Below are positions 24,827-32,907 of a stretch of 64,000 nucleotides of DNA, piece after piece. The notes under the pieces were generated by a model. That model was given only the letters and a program-made list of their open reading frames with translations, had not been told where the DNA came from and did not search any database. The stretch's first letter is position 1, and each line of letters begins with the position of its first letter. The DNA is from Cellulophaga sp. HaHa_2_95 (GTDB lineage Bacteria; Bacteroidota; Bacteroidia; Flavobacteriales; Flavobacteriaceae): contig NZ_CP058988.1 in the NCBI RefSeq assembly GCF_019278565.1, positions 1,798,001 to 1,862,000 of the forward strand, written 5' to 3'. The position numbers were made by a program, and so were the translations under genes.

Positions 24827-27251
24827 AACAATTATAGGGGTAATTTTTTTACTATTTACCGCTTCAGCACAGGCGCAATTTACAATTTCAGGAGCAATCA
24901 CTAGCGCAGAAACTAATGCTCCTGTAGCAGAGGCAGAAGTATACATCTATGAGTTGTCAAAGAAAGTTGTTAGTGCATCTGATGGAACTTTCCAATTTAG
25001 TGATGTGAAGCCAGGAACCTATAAAATTGTTGTTTTTTCATTTGAATACAGCATATCAGAACAAACTATTGAAATAGTGGGTAATACTTCTTTGTCCATC
25101 GCCTTAGAAACACTTGGAGAGCAATTATCAGAAGTAGTTTTGGTAGCTAGAAAAGAAAAGATTTTCGCTTTAAATAAATTAAAAGCAGTAGAAGGTACTG
25201 CAATTTACGAAGGTAAAAAAAGTGAGGTAGTACTTATAGATAATCTAACAGCAAATCTGGCCAGCGGTACCGCTAGGCAATTATATGCGCAGGTGGCTGG
25301 ATTAAATATTTATGAAAATAATGATGCGGGTTTACAGCTTAATATAGGAGGTAGAGGCTTGGATCCAAACAGGACGGCAAGTTTTAACACCAGACAAAAT
25401 GGGTATGATATTTCTGCAGATGTTCTTGGCTATCCTGAGAGTTACTATACCCCACCAGCAGAAGGCTTAGATAAAATAGAAGTGATTAGAGGAGCAGCAT
25501 CTTTACAATACGGTACTCAATTTGGAGGTCTTATTAATTTTAAGATGAAGCAACCTAATCCAGATAAAGAAATAGAGTGGATTTCTAGACAAACATTGGG
25601 CTCTAATAATTTATTCACCAGCTTTAATAGTCTTGGAGGCACGGTGGGTAAAACGCAATATTATGCTTTTTATAATTTTAAAACAGGAGATGGCTTTCGT
25701 CCAAATTCAGAATTTGACTCTTATAATGGTTATTTGCATGTAAATCATAATTTTTCAGATAAAACCAAACTAACCTTTGAGTTTAGTTATTTAAATTATT
25801 TGGCGCATCAGCCTGGTGGTCTAACGGATCAACAATTTGAAGATGATCCATCTTTTAGCAATAGAACAAGAAATTGGTTTAATGTAGATTGGAAATTATA
25901 TTCTGTGAGATTAGATCATTCCTTTTCAAATAAAACAGATTTCAGCCTAAACTTATTTGCCTTAGATGCTTTTAGAAAATCGGTAGGTTTTAGAGAAAAT
26001 AGAGTTTCTCAGGAAGATGATTTAACAGCGCCAAGAGAGCTTATCGTTGGTAATTTTAATAACTGGGGAGCGGAAGCGAGAGTCTTAACTCGCTACAATT
26101 TACTGGATGGAGATCACGTGTTTTTGATGGGTTCTAAATATTATCAGTCTAAAAACTCCGAACGCCAGGGCCCCGGAACGAATGGAGCAGATGCCGATTT
26201 TCGTTTTGCAGATGATGAATATCCCGATTATTCTAGGCAGAGCGATTTTGAATTTCCAAACTTAAACTTAGCGCTCTTTGCTGAAAATATTTTTAATATA
26301 AAGGATAATTTATCCATTACGCCAGGTGCTCGTTTTGAATATATAAAAACAGAGAGTCAGGGGGCATACAAGCAAATAAACTTGGATAATGCCGGTAACC
26401 CAATTTTAAATATTGAGGTGCCAGATAATAGAGATTTTTCACGTCAATTTGTGTTACTAGGGGTGGGTGTTAGTTATAAACCTTTTAATTCCGCAGAATT
26501 GTATGGTAATTTTAGCCAAAATTATAGATCGGTTACGTTCAATGATATCCGTATTAATAATCCGTCTTTAGTGATAGATCCTGATATTTCTGATGAAAGT
26601 GGTTATACGTTTGATTTAGGAGCTAGAGGTAGAGTCTCTAATGTCTTGTCTTATGATGTAGGTGCCTTTTTATTGCGTTATGACAATCGATTAGGGGTTG
26701 TTTTAAGAGCCGTTAGTGATATACAGCAAGAACAGTTTAGAGGAAATATTGGAGACGCCATAACCTATGGTTTTGAAAGTTTCTTAGATTTTAATCTTTG
26801 GAAAACAATATCAGATAATGATAACGGAAAGCTTAACTTATTTGTAAACTTGGCGCTAACCGATAGTGAATATATTTCTTCTCAGGAAAACAATATAGAA
26901 GGGAATAAAGTAGAGTTTATACCAGATGTTAATCTAAAAACGGGGTTAAGTTTTGGGTATAAAGACCTGTTGGGAAGTTTGCAGTATACCTATTTAGGGA
27001 GTCAATTTACAGACGCCACCAATTCTCCAAGAGATTTTGATAGTCAAAGTGGTATTATAGGTGAGATACCGGCATACGATATTTTAGATTTTTCGTTGTC
27101 ATATTCTTATAAATATTTCAAATTAGAGACGGGGGTAAACAACCTTTTAAATAATAGTTATTTTACCCGTAGAGCTACAGGGTATCCGGGGCCTGGTATT
27201 TTACCAGCTCAGCCAAGAACATTTTATACAACCTTGCAATTTAAATTTTAG
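24804..27251 (+). CDS. TonB-dependent outer-membrane receptor, FecA-like
   Basis: From ATG 24804 (or the next codon, ATG 24807) the protein has about 815 residues and a signal peptide ending TASAQAQ. A carboxypeptidase-regulatory-like domain (about 22-105) precedes the plug (AQVAGLNIYENNDAGLQLNIGGRG and VIRGAASLQYG in parts), followed by a 22-strand type barrel ending in FYTTLQFKF. The segments PGGLTDQQFEDDP and NWGAEARVLTRYNL align well with E. coli FecA, the ferric citrate receptor. It overlaps the HTTM gene by about 20 bases. It should import a ferric chelate across the outer membrane. Confidence 0.92.
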   Translation: MMILKDFKTIIGVIFLLFTASAQAQFTISGAITSAETNAPVAEAEVYIYELSKKVVSASDGTFQFSDVKPGTYKIVVFSFEYSISEQTIEIVGNTSLSIALETLGEQLSEVVLVARKEKIFALNKLKAVEGTAIYEGKKSEVVLIDNLTANLASGTARQLYAQVAGLNIYENNDAGLQLNIGGRGLDPNRTASFNTRQNGYDISADVLGYPESYYTPPAEGLDKIEVIRGAASLQYGTQFGGLINFKMKQPNPDKEIEWISRQTLGSNNLFTSFNSLGGTVGKTQYYAFYNFKTGDGFRPNSEFDSYNGYLHVNHNFSDKTKLTFEFSYLNYLAHQPGGLTDQQFEDDPSFSNRTRNWFNVDWKLYSVRLDHSFSNKTDFSLNLFALDAFRKSVGFRENRVSQEDDLTAPRELIVGNFNNWGAEARVLTRYNLLDGDHVFLMGSKYYQSKNSERQGPGTNGADADFRFADDEYPDYSRQSDFEFPNLNLALFAENIFNIKDNLSITPGARFEYIKTESQGAYKQINLDNAGNPILNIEVPDNRDFSRQFVLLGVGVSYKPFNSAELYGNFSQNYRSVTFNDIRINNPSLVIDPDISDESGYTFDLGARGRVSNVLSYDVGAFLLRYDNRLGVVLRAVSDIQQEQFRGNIGDAITYGFESFLDFNLWKTISDNDNGKLNLFVNLALTDSEYISSQENNIEGNKVEFIPDVNLKTGLSFGYKDLLGSLQYTYLGSQFTDATNSPRDFDSQSGIIGEIPAYDILDFSLSYSYKYFKLETGVNNLLNNSYFTRRATGYPGPGILPAQPRTFYTTLQFKF

Positions 27252-28333
27252 TCCCCATCAGTATCTGTTGTAGTAATAATTATAGATAAAATACTTTGTA
27301 CATCTACGGCAAATAAAACCTGTAGTTCATTCAATTTTGTATGTAGGATTTCAACTTCGGTGTGGTTGCTAATTACGGCCTCGTCTAACGGAACAGGAAT
27401 AGCATCAATTGCGTTGTATATTTCGGTAAATTTAGCTTGAATGGTAGTATTTAAAGTGGCATTTTTGCTAATAGATCCTACATAGTCATCAAGCCCTAAA
27501 GTGTTGGTAGATCCAAAGTAGGCTAATTCAACAGATTTTATATTCGCTTCAATAATTGCTAATGAGGTATTGCTGTAAAATGCTTGTGCTAGTTCTGGGT
27601 TTACTACGTCTGATTTTTCTAAGCCAGCAGGTTTTCCAACTTTGGTGGTTTTGGTAACATCAATAGTATTGTAAAGGCCGTTGTAATATAAATTTAAAGA
27701 GCTAGAAATGCCGCTACCACTATTTTCAAGAAAGGTGCTCGCATAATTTTCTCCGCTACTATCCCAAATACTAAACAGTAAATTTGCGCGAGAAGTTACA
27801 TAGGTGCTTGATAATCTTAAATAATCTCTACGTTTTTCAGAAGCTAGAAAAGCAGCGTTAGTGGTTACTAAATCGTCTGCAAATAATAAATATTCTAAGG
27901 CGGCTAAAGATTTTACTTGTGGACTTATGGTTAACATTAATGCCTCGTCAATAGTATTATTTTCTGTTATAAAATATTCCACAGATCTTGGTACGGTAGG
28001 CCAGTTATAAATAGAGTTATGTACAAACTGATCTTTAGCGCTACCAATATTGTAGGTGTACGTTTTCTCGTAAACAATAGCAGTAAGCTTCCATTGCTGT
28101 CTTAAAATTTCTAAATTAGCTACGGTTGTAGTGCTAGAGTAATTACTTGCTGCTGTTTGTAAGGCGTTGGCTTCTGTTACAAAATTTGCAATAGTTGGTA
28201 GTATGTTATTATACGTTAAATCGCTAAACATTAGTTTAACGTCAAAATCAGACGCGCTAGTAGTATCATCATTGTCGCAACCTAAGTTCAAGATAATAGT
28301 GAGAGTTATAAGGCTTGAGATTATTTTTTTCAT
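27248..28333 (-). CDS. Imelysin-like (M75) lipoprotein, semi-degenerate motif
   Basis: A 361-residue protein with a lipoprotein signal ending ILNLGC. Imelysin features: NILPTIANFVTEANAL, LRQQWKLTAIVYEK, YNWPTVPRSVEYFI and the helix SLAALEYLLFADD. Here the GxHxxE position reads S142-L-A-A-L-E147: the glutamate is kept, the glycine and histidine are lost. It starts three bases after the di-haem gene, so the two are co-transcribed, and its stop codon overlaps by four bases the stop of the convergent TonB receptor. Confidence 0.87.
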   Translation of the reverse strand: MKKIISSLITLTIILNLGCDNDDTTSASDFDVKLMFSDLTYNNILPTIANFVTEANALQTAASNYSSTTTVANLEILRQQWKLTAIVYEKTYTYNIGSAKDQFVHNSIYNWPTVPRSVEYFITENNTIDEALMLTISPQVKSLAALEYLLFADDLVTTNAAFLASEKRRDYLRLSSTYVTSRANLLFSIWDSSGENYASTFLENSGSGISSSLNLYYNGLYNTIDVTKTTKVGKPAGLEKSDVVNPELAQAFYSNTSLAIIEANIKSVELAYFGSTNTLGLDDYVGSISKNATLNTTIQAKFTEIYNAIDAIPVPLDEAVISNHTEVEILHTKLNELQVLFAVDVQSILSIIITTTDTDGD

Positions 28334-28336
28334 GAT

Positions 28337-29737
28337 TTAGAGTGAGTTTACAAAATCTATAATTTGTTGTCTTTCTTCTTGAGATAATTCTTTAAAAGCA
28401 TTTTTACTATTTTCTGCTTCTCCGCCATGCCACAGAATAGCTTCTTCAATAGTTCTTGCACGACCGTCATGTAAGAAGAAGGTATGGTTATTTACAGTTG
28501 AAATTAATCCAATACCCCATAGTGGTTGCGTGCGCCATTCCTTTCCGCTAGCTAAAAAATCTGGTCTATTGTCTGCTAAGTCTGCTCCCATATCATGCAG
28601 TAGAAAGTCAGAATATGGTTTTATGGTAATATTGTTTAAAACAGCGGCTATTTCAGAAATTCCAGTGGTTTGATTGATGCGATGACAACCAATACAGTTT
28701 ATTTCAGTAAAATTCGCTTTCCCTTTTAATACCGATAAATCTTCAAAGTTTCTTCTATTAGGCACTGCTAAAGTTGCTTGGTAGAATACTACTTTTTCTA
28801 ATTGCGAATCTGTTATTTCGGGTTCGCCTCCATTTACAGCATCAGCACAATCTTGTTGTGGGGAAGGACATTCTTGCTCGCTGAATAAGGAACTGGTAAG
28901 ACCCATATCTCCGTGAAAAGCACCAGCTATTTGTTGCTTTAAGCTTGGAGCATTAGCTTTCCATCCATATTTGCCAAGTGTGGTTGTGTTTTCTTCGACG
29001 TTCCAAACATAATTTGCTTTTCCTGAAATTCCATCCCCATCAGCATCAAATTCATCTACAAATTGAAGTATTTGATCATCGGGTAAGGCATTTACAAAAC
29101 CAAGTCCTATGGTTTGTTGTGCTACTCGTGGTGAGGTTAATATACCCTCCAAACTACCAAATTTCTCATCAGAAAATGAATATATTGGTTTTTGTAACTC
29201 ATAAGTATGCCCGTCAGGATATGCGCCATTTAATATTTCATAAGTGACATTTATCTTGGCTTCATAGTCTACACCGTTATTAGCTCTATCTTGAATTTGT
29301 GTGTTGTAACCGGCTACAGGATTCGCATTTCCAAATAAATCTTGACCAGGAAGGCTTATTCGCATTAAAAAACCACTAGAATCTTCTCCATTAACTAAGG
29401 GGCTTCCTCTACCATCTTTAAAGTGGCACCCAGCGCAGGAACGCGCATTAAAGGTTGGTCCTAATCCGTCTCTGGCTGTTGTTGATGCGGGTGCAGATAC
29501 CCAGTTTTGATTGAATAATGAATTTCCCGTAGAAAAAGCTCCAATTTCCGTAAAAGTGAGGCCGTCTACTTCAAATCCAAACGCATTGGCACTGGTGCTA
29601 TTGACGCCTAATTCACCGGTTAAAAATTCTTCTCCCTCTTCATATAAGTCCTCAAAGGTTATATAGTTATCATCTCCACTTGTACAGGAGAAAAGACACA
29701 AGGTTATAAGGAGAATAGATGCAATATGTTTTTTCAA
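28337..29737 (-). CDS. Di-haem c-type cytochrome oxidoreductase (DUF1111, so-called thiol oxidoreductase)
   Basis: A 466-residue lipoprotein (signal ending LCLFSC) with two haem c sites: CAGCH at residues 101-105 and CIGCH near residue 350. The LGPTFNARSCAGCH start and the late LWGIGL, HDGRARTIEEAILWHGGEAE are typical of the DUF1111 family, distantly related to bacterial di-haem cytochrome c peroxidases. Members are often encoded beside imelysin genes. It may reduce or oxidise the metal or its chelate in the envelope; that is inference from context. Confidence 0.93.
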   Translation of the reverse strand: MKKHIASILLITLCLFSCTSGDDNYITFEDLYEEGEEFLTGELGVNSTSANAFGFEVDGLTFTEIGAFSTGNSLFNQNWVSAPASTTARDGLGPTFNARSCAGCHFKDGRGSPLVNGEDSSGFLMRISLPGQDLFGNANPVAGYNTQIQDRANNGVDYEAKINVTYEILNGAYPDGHTYELQKPIYSFSDEKFGSLEGILTSPRVAQQTIGLGFVNALPDDQILQFVDEFDADGDGISGKANYVWNVEENTTTLGKYGWKANAPSLKQQIAGAFHGDMGLTSSLFSEQECPSPQQDCADAVNGGEPEITDSQLEKVVFYQATLAVPNRRNFEDLSVLKGKANFTEINCIGCHRINQTTGISEIAAVLNNITIKPYSDFLLHDMGADLADNRPDFLASGKEWRTQPLWGIGLISTVNNHTFFLHDGRARTIEEAILWHGGEAENSKNAFKELSQEERQQIIDFVNSL

Positions 29738-29771
29738 ATTGATGGTTTTTAGTAAATAATACGATGGTAAA

Positions 29772-29797
29772 AGTCCCGAAATAAAAATTCCGGGACT
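29772..29797 (-). terminator. Intergenic hairpin after the first gene of the minus arm
   Basis: AGTCCCG pairs with CGGGACT around a short AT-rich loop, between the canonical imelysin gene and the di-haem gene. The T run on the minus strand is short (TTTT), so partial termination or mRNA protection is more likely than full termination. Confidence 0.6.
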
Positions 29798-29829
29798 ATT
29801 TAATACCTTAGAAAAATCCTAAATTATAT

Positions 29830-31035
29830 TTAGTTAAGATTTATTCCCAATACCGATGCCGAAGCACTAATTTCATTAGCCAAATCAAATAAAGCAACAA
29901 CACATTGCATTACAGGTCCATCTGTACTATCTGATGTTTCTTGAGTGATTAAGTAATCAAATGGCTGAGCATTATCACCTATAAGAGCGGCTCTAGTAGC
30001 TACAAGACTTGCGGCAGCTTCAAGTGTAGCTGCTTGCGCCGGATCAGTTTGTTTTACTAAATCAATAAATGAAGCGCCATTTATAGAGCCGTAAGAGCCA
30101 TAAATTACGTTTAGTACACCCTGGGCGTTTGCGTATACATCGCGTTGTGTGTTATCAGAAAAACAAGAGTGCTCATCTTCTTGGCCTGAAGCATTAATAC
30201 CATCTGTTGAATCAACAGGAGCAATCATACGCTCAGAGCTTAATTCATCTCCAGCAATAAAAAATGCACCGTTAATAGCTTGTTGTAATGCTGTGTCAGT
30301 ATCTAGTGCTTCAAATACAGTTCTATAGGTGCCACCTTCATTCCAAGTGCTAACTAAATCATTTAAGTCGTTTACCAAGAGGTTTGTGACAATAGTTAAA
30401 TATTGAGCTCTACGATCAGCATTTTCAGCAGTAGTATAGTCTGTGTATGAACGTTGTCCTGGTAAATCTTCAGCAGGAGCAGTATTATCTTGGCCCCAAA
30501 GTAAAAACTCAATAGCATGCCATCCAGTGCTTATAGATTTATCATCAACACCTTCATTTGAACCTGCTAAAGCTTCTTCTGTAATGGTGTACGTTTCATC
30601 ACCAATAATACTATTGTAATCACCAGCGTAAGATTCTGTTCCTGTTAAGACATAATCAATATAACTTTCATCAATTGGCCATGCATTCATTTGTCCTTCA
30701 TTACCAATAGACCAAGATTCTCCCTCGGTGTCAATAGGTCCGTTAGCTTCTCTATAGGCTTCCGTTTGCCCATAATATTCTCTGGCACTTAACCAAGCAT
30801 CTTTGGCTGCGGTAAAATTATCTTCTGTTGGTGTTTCTGTAAATGTGGTAATAGCAGTCTGCATTAATACAGCAGCATCATAGCTGTCCGAATATGATTC
30901 GTACACTAAGTTTGCATAATTTACTACGACAGCAGCAGCCGTAATTTCATCGTTATTAGGTGAATTGTTGTCGTCATCATTTGAGCATGCAAATACGAAG
31001 AATGAGATAGGAAGTAATACTAGAAATTTTTTCAT
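29830..31035 (-). CDS. Canonical imelysin-family (M75) lipoprotein with intact GxHxxE
   Basis: A 401-residue protein with a lipoprotein signal ending FFVFAC and an acidic linker. The full motif G171-W-H-A-I-E176 is present in TGWHAIEFLLWGQD, together with AWPIDESYIDYV, PGQRSYTDYT and SERM. The motif is implicated in metal binding in imelysin and EfeO-like proteins. It is the promoter-proximal gene of the minus arm, directly behind the palindromic operator at 31094-31116, and a hairpin separates it from the di-haem gene. It is probably the most strongly expressed component of the arm. Confidence 0.93.
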   Translation of the reverse strand: MKKFLVLLPISFFVFACSNDDDNNSPNNDEITAAAVVVNYANLVYESYSDSYDAAVLMQTAITTFTETPTEDNFTAAKDAWLSAREYYGQTEAYREANGPIDTEGESWSIGNEGQMNAWPIDESYIDYVLTGTESYAGDYNSIIGDETYTITEEALAGSNEGVDDKSISTGWHAIEFLLWGQDNTAPAEDLPGQRSYTDYTTAENADRRAQYLTIVTNLLVNDLNDLVSTWNEGGTYRTVFEALDTDTALQQAINGAFFIAGDELSSERMIAPVDSTDGINASGQEDEHSCFSDNTQRDVYANAQGVLNVIYGSYGSINGASFIDLVKQTDPAQAATLEAAASLVATRAALIGDNAQPFDYLITQETSDSTDGPVMQCVVALFDLANEISASASVLGINLN

Positions 31036-31059
31036 GGAATCTTTTCGTTAATTAAATCA

Positions 31060-31067
31060 CAAACTTA
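31060..31067 (-). promoter_or_regulatory. Candidate -7 promoter element of the minus-arm imelysin operon
   Basis: On the minus strand TAAGTTTG matches TAnnTTTG and lies about 24 bases before the ATG at 31035. The distance between it and the palindrome (26 bases) is nearly the same as in the plus-arm promoter (25 bases). A precise -33 TTG is not seen. Confidence 0.6.
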
Positions 31068-31093
31068 TTACATGGAATAAATATATCCTAAAT

Positions 31094-31116
31094 TTATTTA
31101 GATTAAATTTAAATAA
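31094..31116. promoter_or_regulatory. Candidate metalloregulator operator, minus arm of the imelysin locus
   Basis: A 23-base element with perfect 7-bp arms TTATTTA and TAAATAA around nine bases. It agrees with the element at 20945-20967 in 20 of 23 positions. Its place upstream of the -7 element fits repression by a metal-dependent regulator. Confidence 0.62.
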
Positions 31117-31285
31117 GCGTGTTAAAATTTTTAATTCTGACTGTTGTTGGGGGGTGCGAAGGGTAGCTATTTAAACGATTGTACAGATTGTTATTATCAT
31201 AGGTGTTTACAAGTCAATTTGATTCGTGAACATGTTTGTTAATCTTCTTATAAAAACAAAGCTTACTGTAAAGATTATAATCCGT
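31117..31285. other. Intergenic stretch without a recognised gene
   Basis: The gap between the divergent imelysin and guaB promoters holds nothing I can identify. A G-rich run (GTTGGGGGGTG) near 31146-31156 is conspicuous in this AT-rich sequence, but I have no interpretation. Confidence 0.4.
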
Positions 31286-31318
31286 TTGCGCCTTTAATTA
31301 ATATTAATCGTATATTTG
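31286..31318 (+). promoter_or_regulatory. Promoter of guaB
   Basis: TTG at 31286-31288, a 22-base spacer and TATATTTG at 31311-31318 fit the Bacteroidota promoter pattern, 23 bases before the guaB ATG. Confidence 0.62.
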
Positions 31319-31341
31319 CACGCAATTAATCTTTAATTGCC

Positions 31342-32814
31342 ATGCAAGCACATCTTGATAAAATAGTTGGAGAAGGTCTCACTTACGATGACGTACTCTT
31401 AGTCCCAGCTTATTCTGAAGTACTTCCAAGAGAAGTAAATATTCAAACAAAATTTACTCGAAACATTACCATCAATGTTCCTATCGTTTCAGCGGCTATG
31501 GACACGGTTACGGAGTCTAAAATGGCAATTGCTATGGCTCAAGAAGGTGGTATTGGTGTTTTGCACAAGAACATGACTATCGAACAGCAAGCCATGAAAG
31601 TTCGTAAAGTGAAAAGGGCAGAAAGCGGTATGATTATCGATCCTGTTACCTTGCCTTTAAATTCTTTTGTACGTGATGCGAAAGCAAACATGAAAGAGTA
31701 TGGTATTGGCGGTATTCCGATTGTAGATGGGGAAGGTAAATTAATTGGTATTGTTACCAACCGTGATTTACGTTTTGAAAAAAACAATGATCGTCCTATT
31801 TCTGAGGTGATGACGACTAAAAATTTAGTGACCGTAGCAGAAGGTACTTCATTAGAACAGGCGGAAGATATTTTACAAGAAAACAAAATTGAAAAACTTC
31901 CAGTTGTAGATAAAGACTATAAATTAGTGGGTCTCATAACCTTTAGAGATATTACCAAACTTACGCAAAAGCCTATTGCGAATAAAGATCAATATGGTCG
32001 TTTACGAGTAGCAGCTGCTTTAGGAGTTACTGCAGATGCTGTAGATAGGGCAGAAGCATTGGTAAATGCAGGTGTTGATGCTGTGGTGATTGATACTGCT
32101 CATGGTCATACCAAAGGAGTAGTTGAGGTGTTAAAGCAGGTAAAAGCAAGATTCCCAGATTTAGAGGTTATCGTTGGTAATATAGCTACGGGAGCTGCTG
32201 CTAAATATTTAGTAGATGCTGGTGCAGATGCTGTTAAAGTAGGTATTGGTCCCGGTTCTATCTGTACGACACGTGTTGTTGCGGGGGTTGGTTTTCCTCA
32301 ATTTTCTGCAGTATTAGAAGTAGCTGCAGCTATTAAAGGTAGTGGTGTTCCAGTAATTGCCGATGGAGGTATTCGATATACAGGTGATATTCCAAAAGCA
32401 ATCGCAGCAGGGGCGGATACGGTAATGTTAGGATCGCTATTGGCGGGAACTAAAGAGTCTCCAGGGGAAACTATTATTTACGAAGGAAGAAAATTTAAAT
32501 CGTACCGAGGAATGGGATCTGTTGAAGCAATGAAACAAGGCTCAAAAGACCGTTATTTCCAAGATGTAGAAGATGATATTAAAAAATTGGTCCCAGAAGG
32601 TATCGTAGGTCGCGTGCCTTATAAAGGTGATTTATTTGAAAGCATTCACCAATTTATTGGAGGTTTAAAAGCAGGAATGGGCTATTGTGGCGCAAAAGAT
32701 ATTGCGGCACTTCAAGATAACGGTCGTTTTGTGAAAATTACCGCTAGTGGTATCAATGAAAGTCACCCACATGATGTAACCATTACCAAAGAATCGCCAA
32801 ATTACAGTAGATAG
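31342..32814 (+). CDS. guaB: Inosine-5'-monophosphate dehydrogenase
   Basis: A 490-residue protein of the usual length. The TIM barrel starts with [18 protein letters not shown]; two CBS domains occupy residues about 95-205 (VSDVMTTK-like [11 protein letters not shown]); the catalytic loop [15 protein letters not shown] carries the active-site cysteine; YRGMGS and the mobile flap follow. It oxidises IMP to XMP with NAD, the first committed step to GMP. Confidence 0.97.
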   Translation: MQAHLDKIVGEGLTYDDVLLVPAYSEVLPREVNIQTKFTRNITINVPIVSAAMDTVTESKMAIAMAQEGGIGVLHKNMTIEQQAMKVRKVKRAESGMIIDPVTLPLNSFVRDAKANMKEYGIGGIPIVDGEGKLIGIVTNRDLRFEKNNDRPISEVMTTKNLVTVAEGTSLEQAEDILQENKIEKLPVVDKDYKLVGLITFRDITKLTQKPIANKDQYGRLRVAAALGVTADAVDRAEALVNAGVDAVVIDTAHGHTKGVVEVLKQVKARFPDLEVIVGNIATGAAAKYLVDAGADAVKVGIGPGSICTTRVVAGVGFPQFSAVLEVAAAIKGSGVPVIADGGIRYTGDIPKAIAAGADTVMLGSLLAGTKESPGETIIYEGRKFKSYRGMGSVEAMKQGSKDRYFQDVEDDIKKLVPEGIVGRVPYKGDLFESIHQFIGGLKAGMGYCGAKDIAALQDNGRFVKITASGINESHPHDVTITKESPNYSR

Positions 32815-32907
32815 TTTTTTACCTTTTAATTCTAAATAAAACTTTAAATGTTACGTTAGCACTAAGAATATACTATCTTTTTTAATGGTATTTTAAAATC
32901 TAATAGT

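Noticed and set aside
31140..31160. A G run before guaB as a riboswitch or G-quadruplex
   Set aside because: Only one short G run is present and the guaB promoter lies downstream of it, so it is not in the guaB leader.
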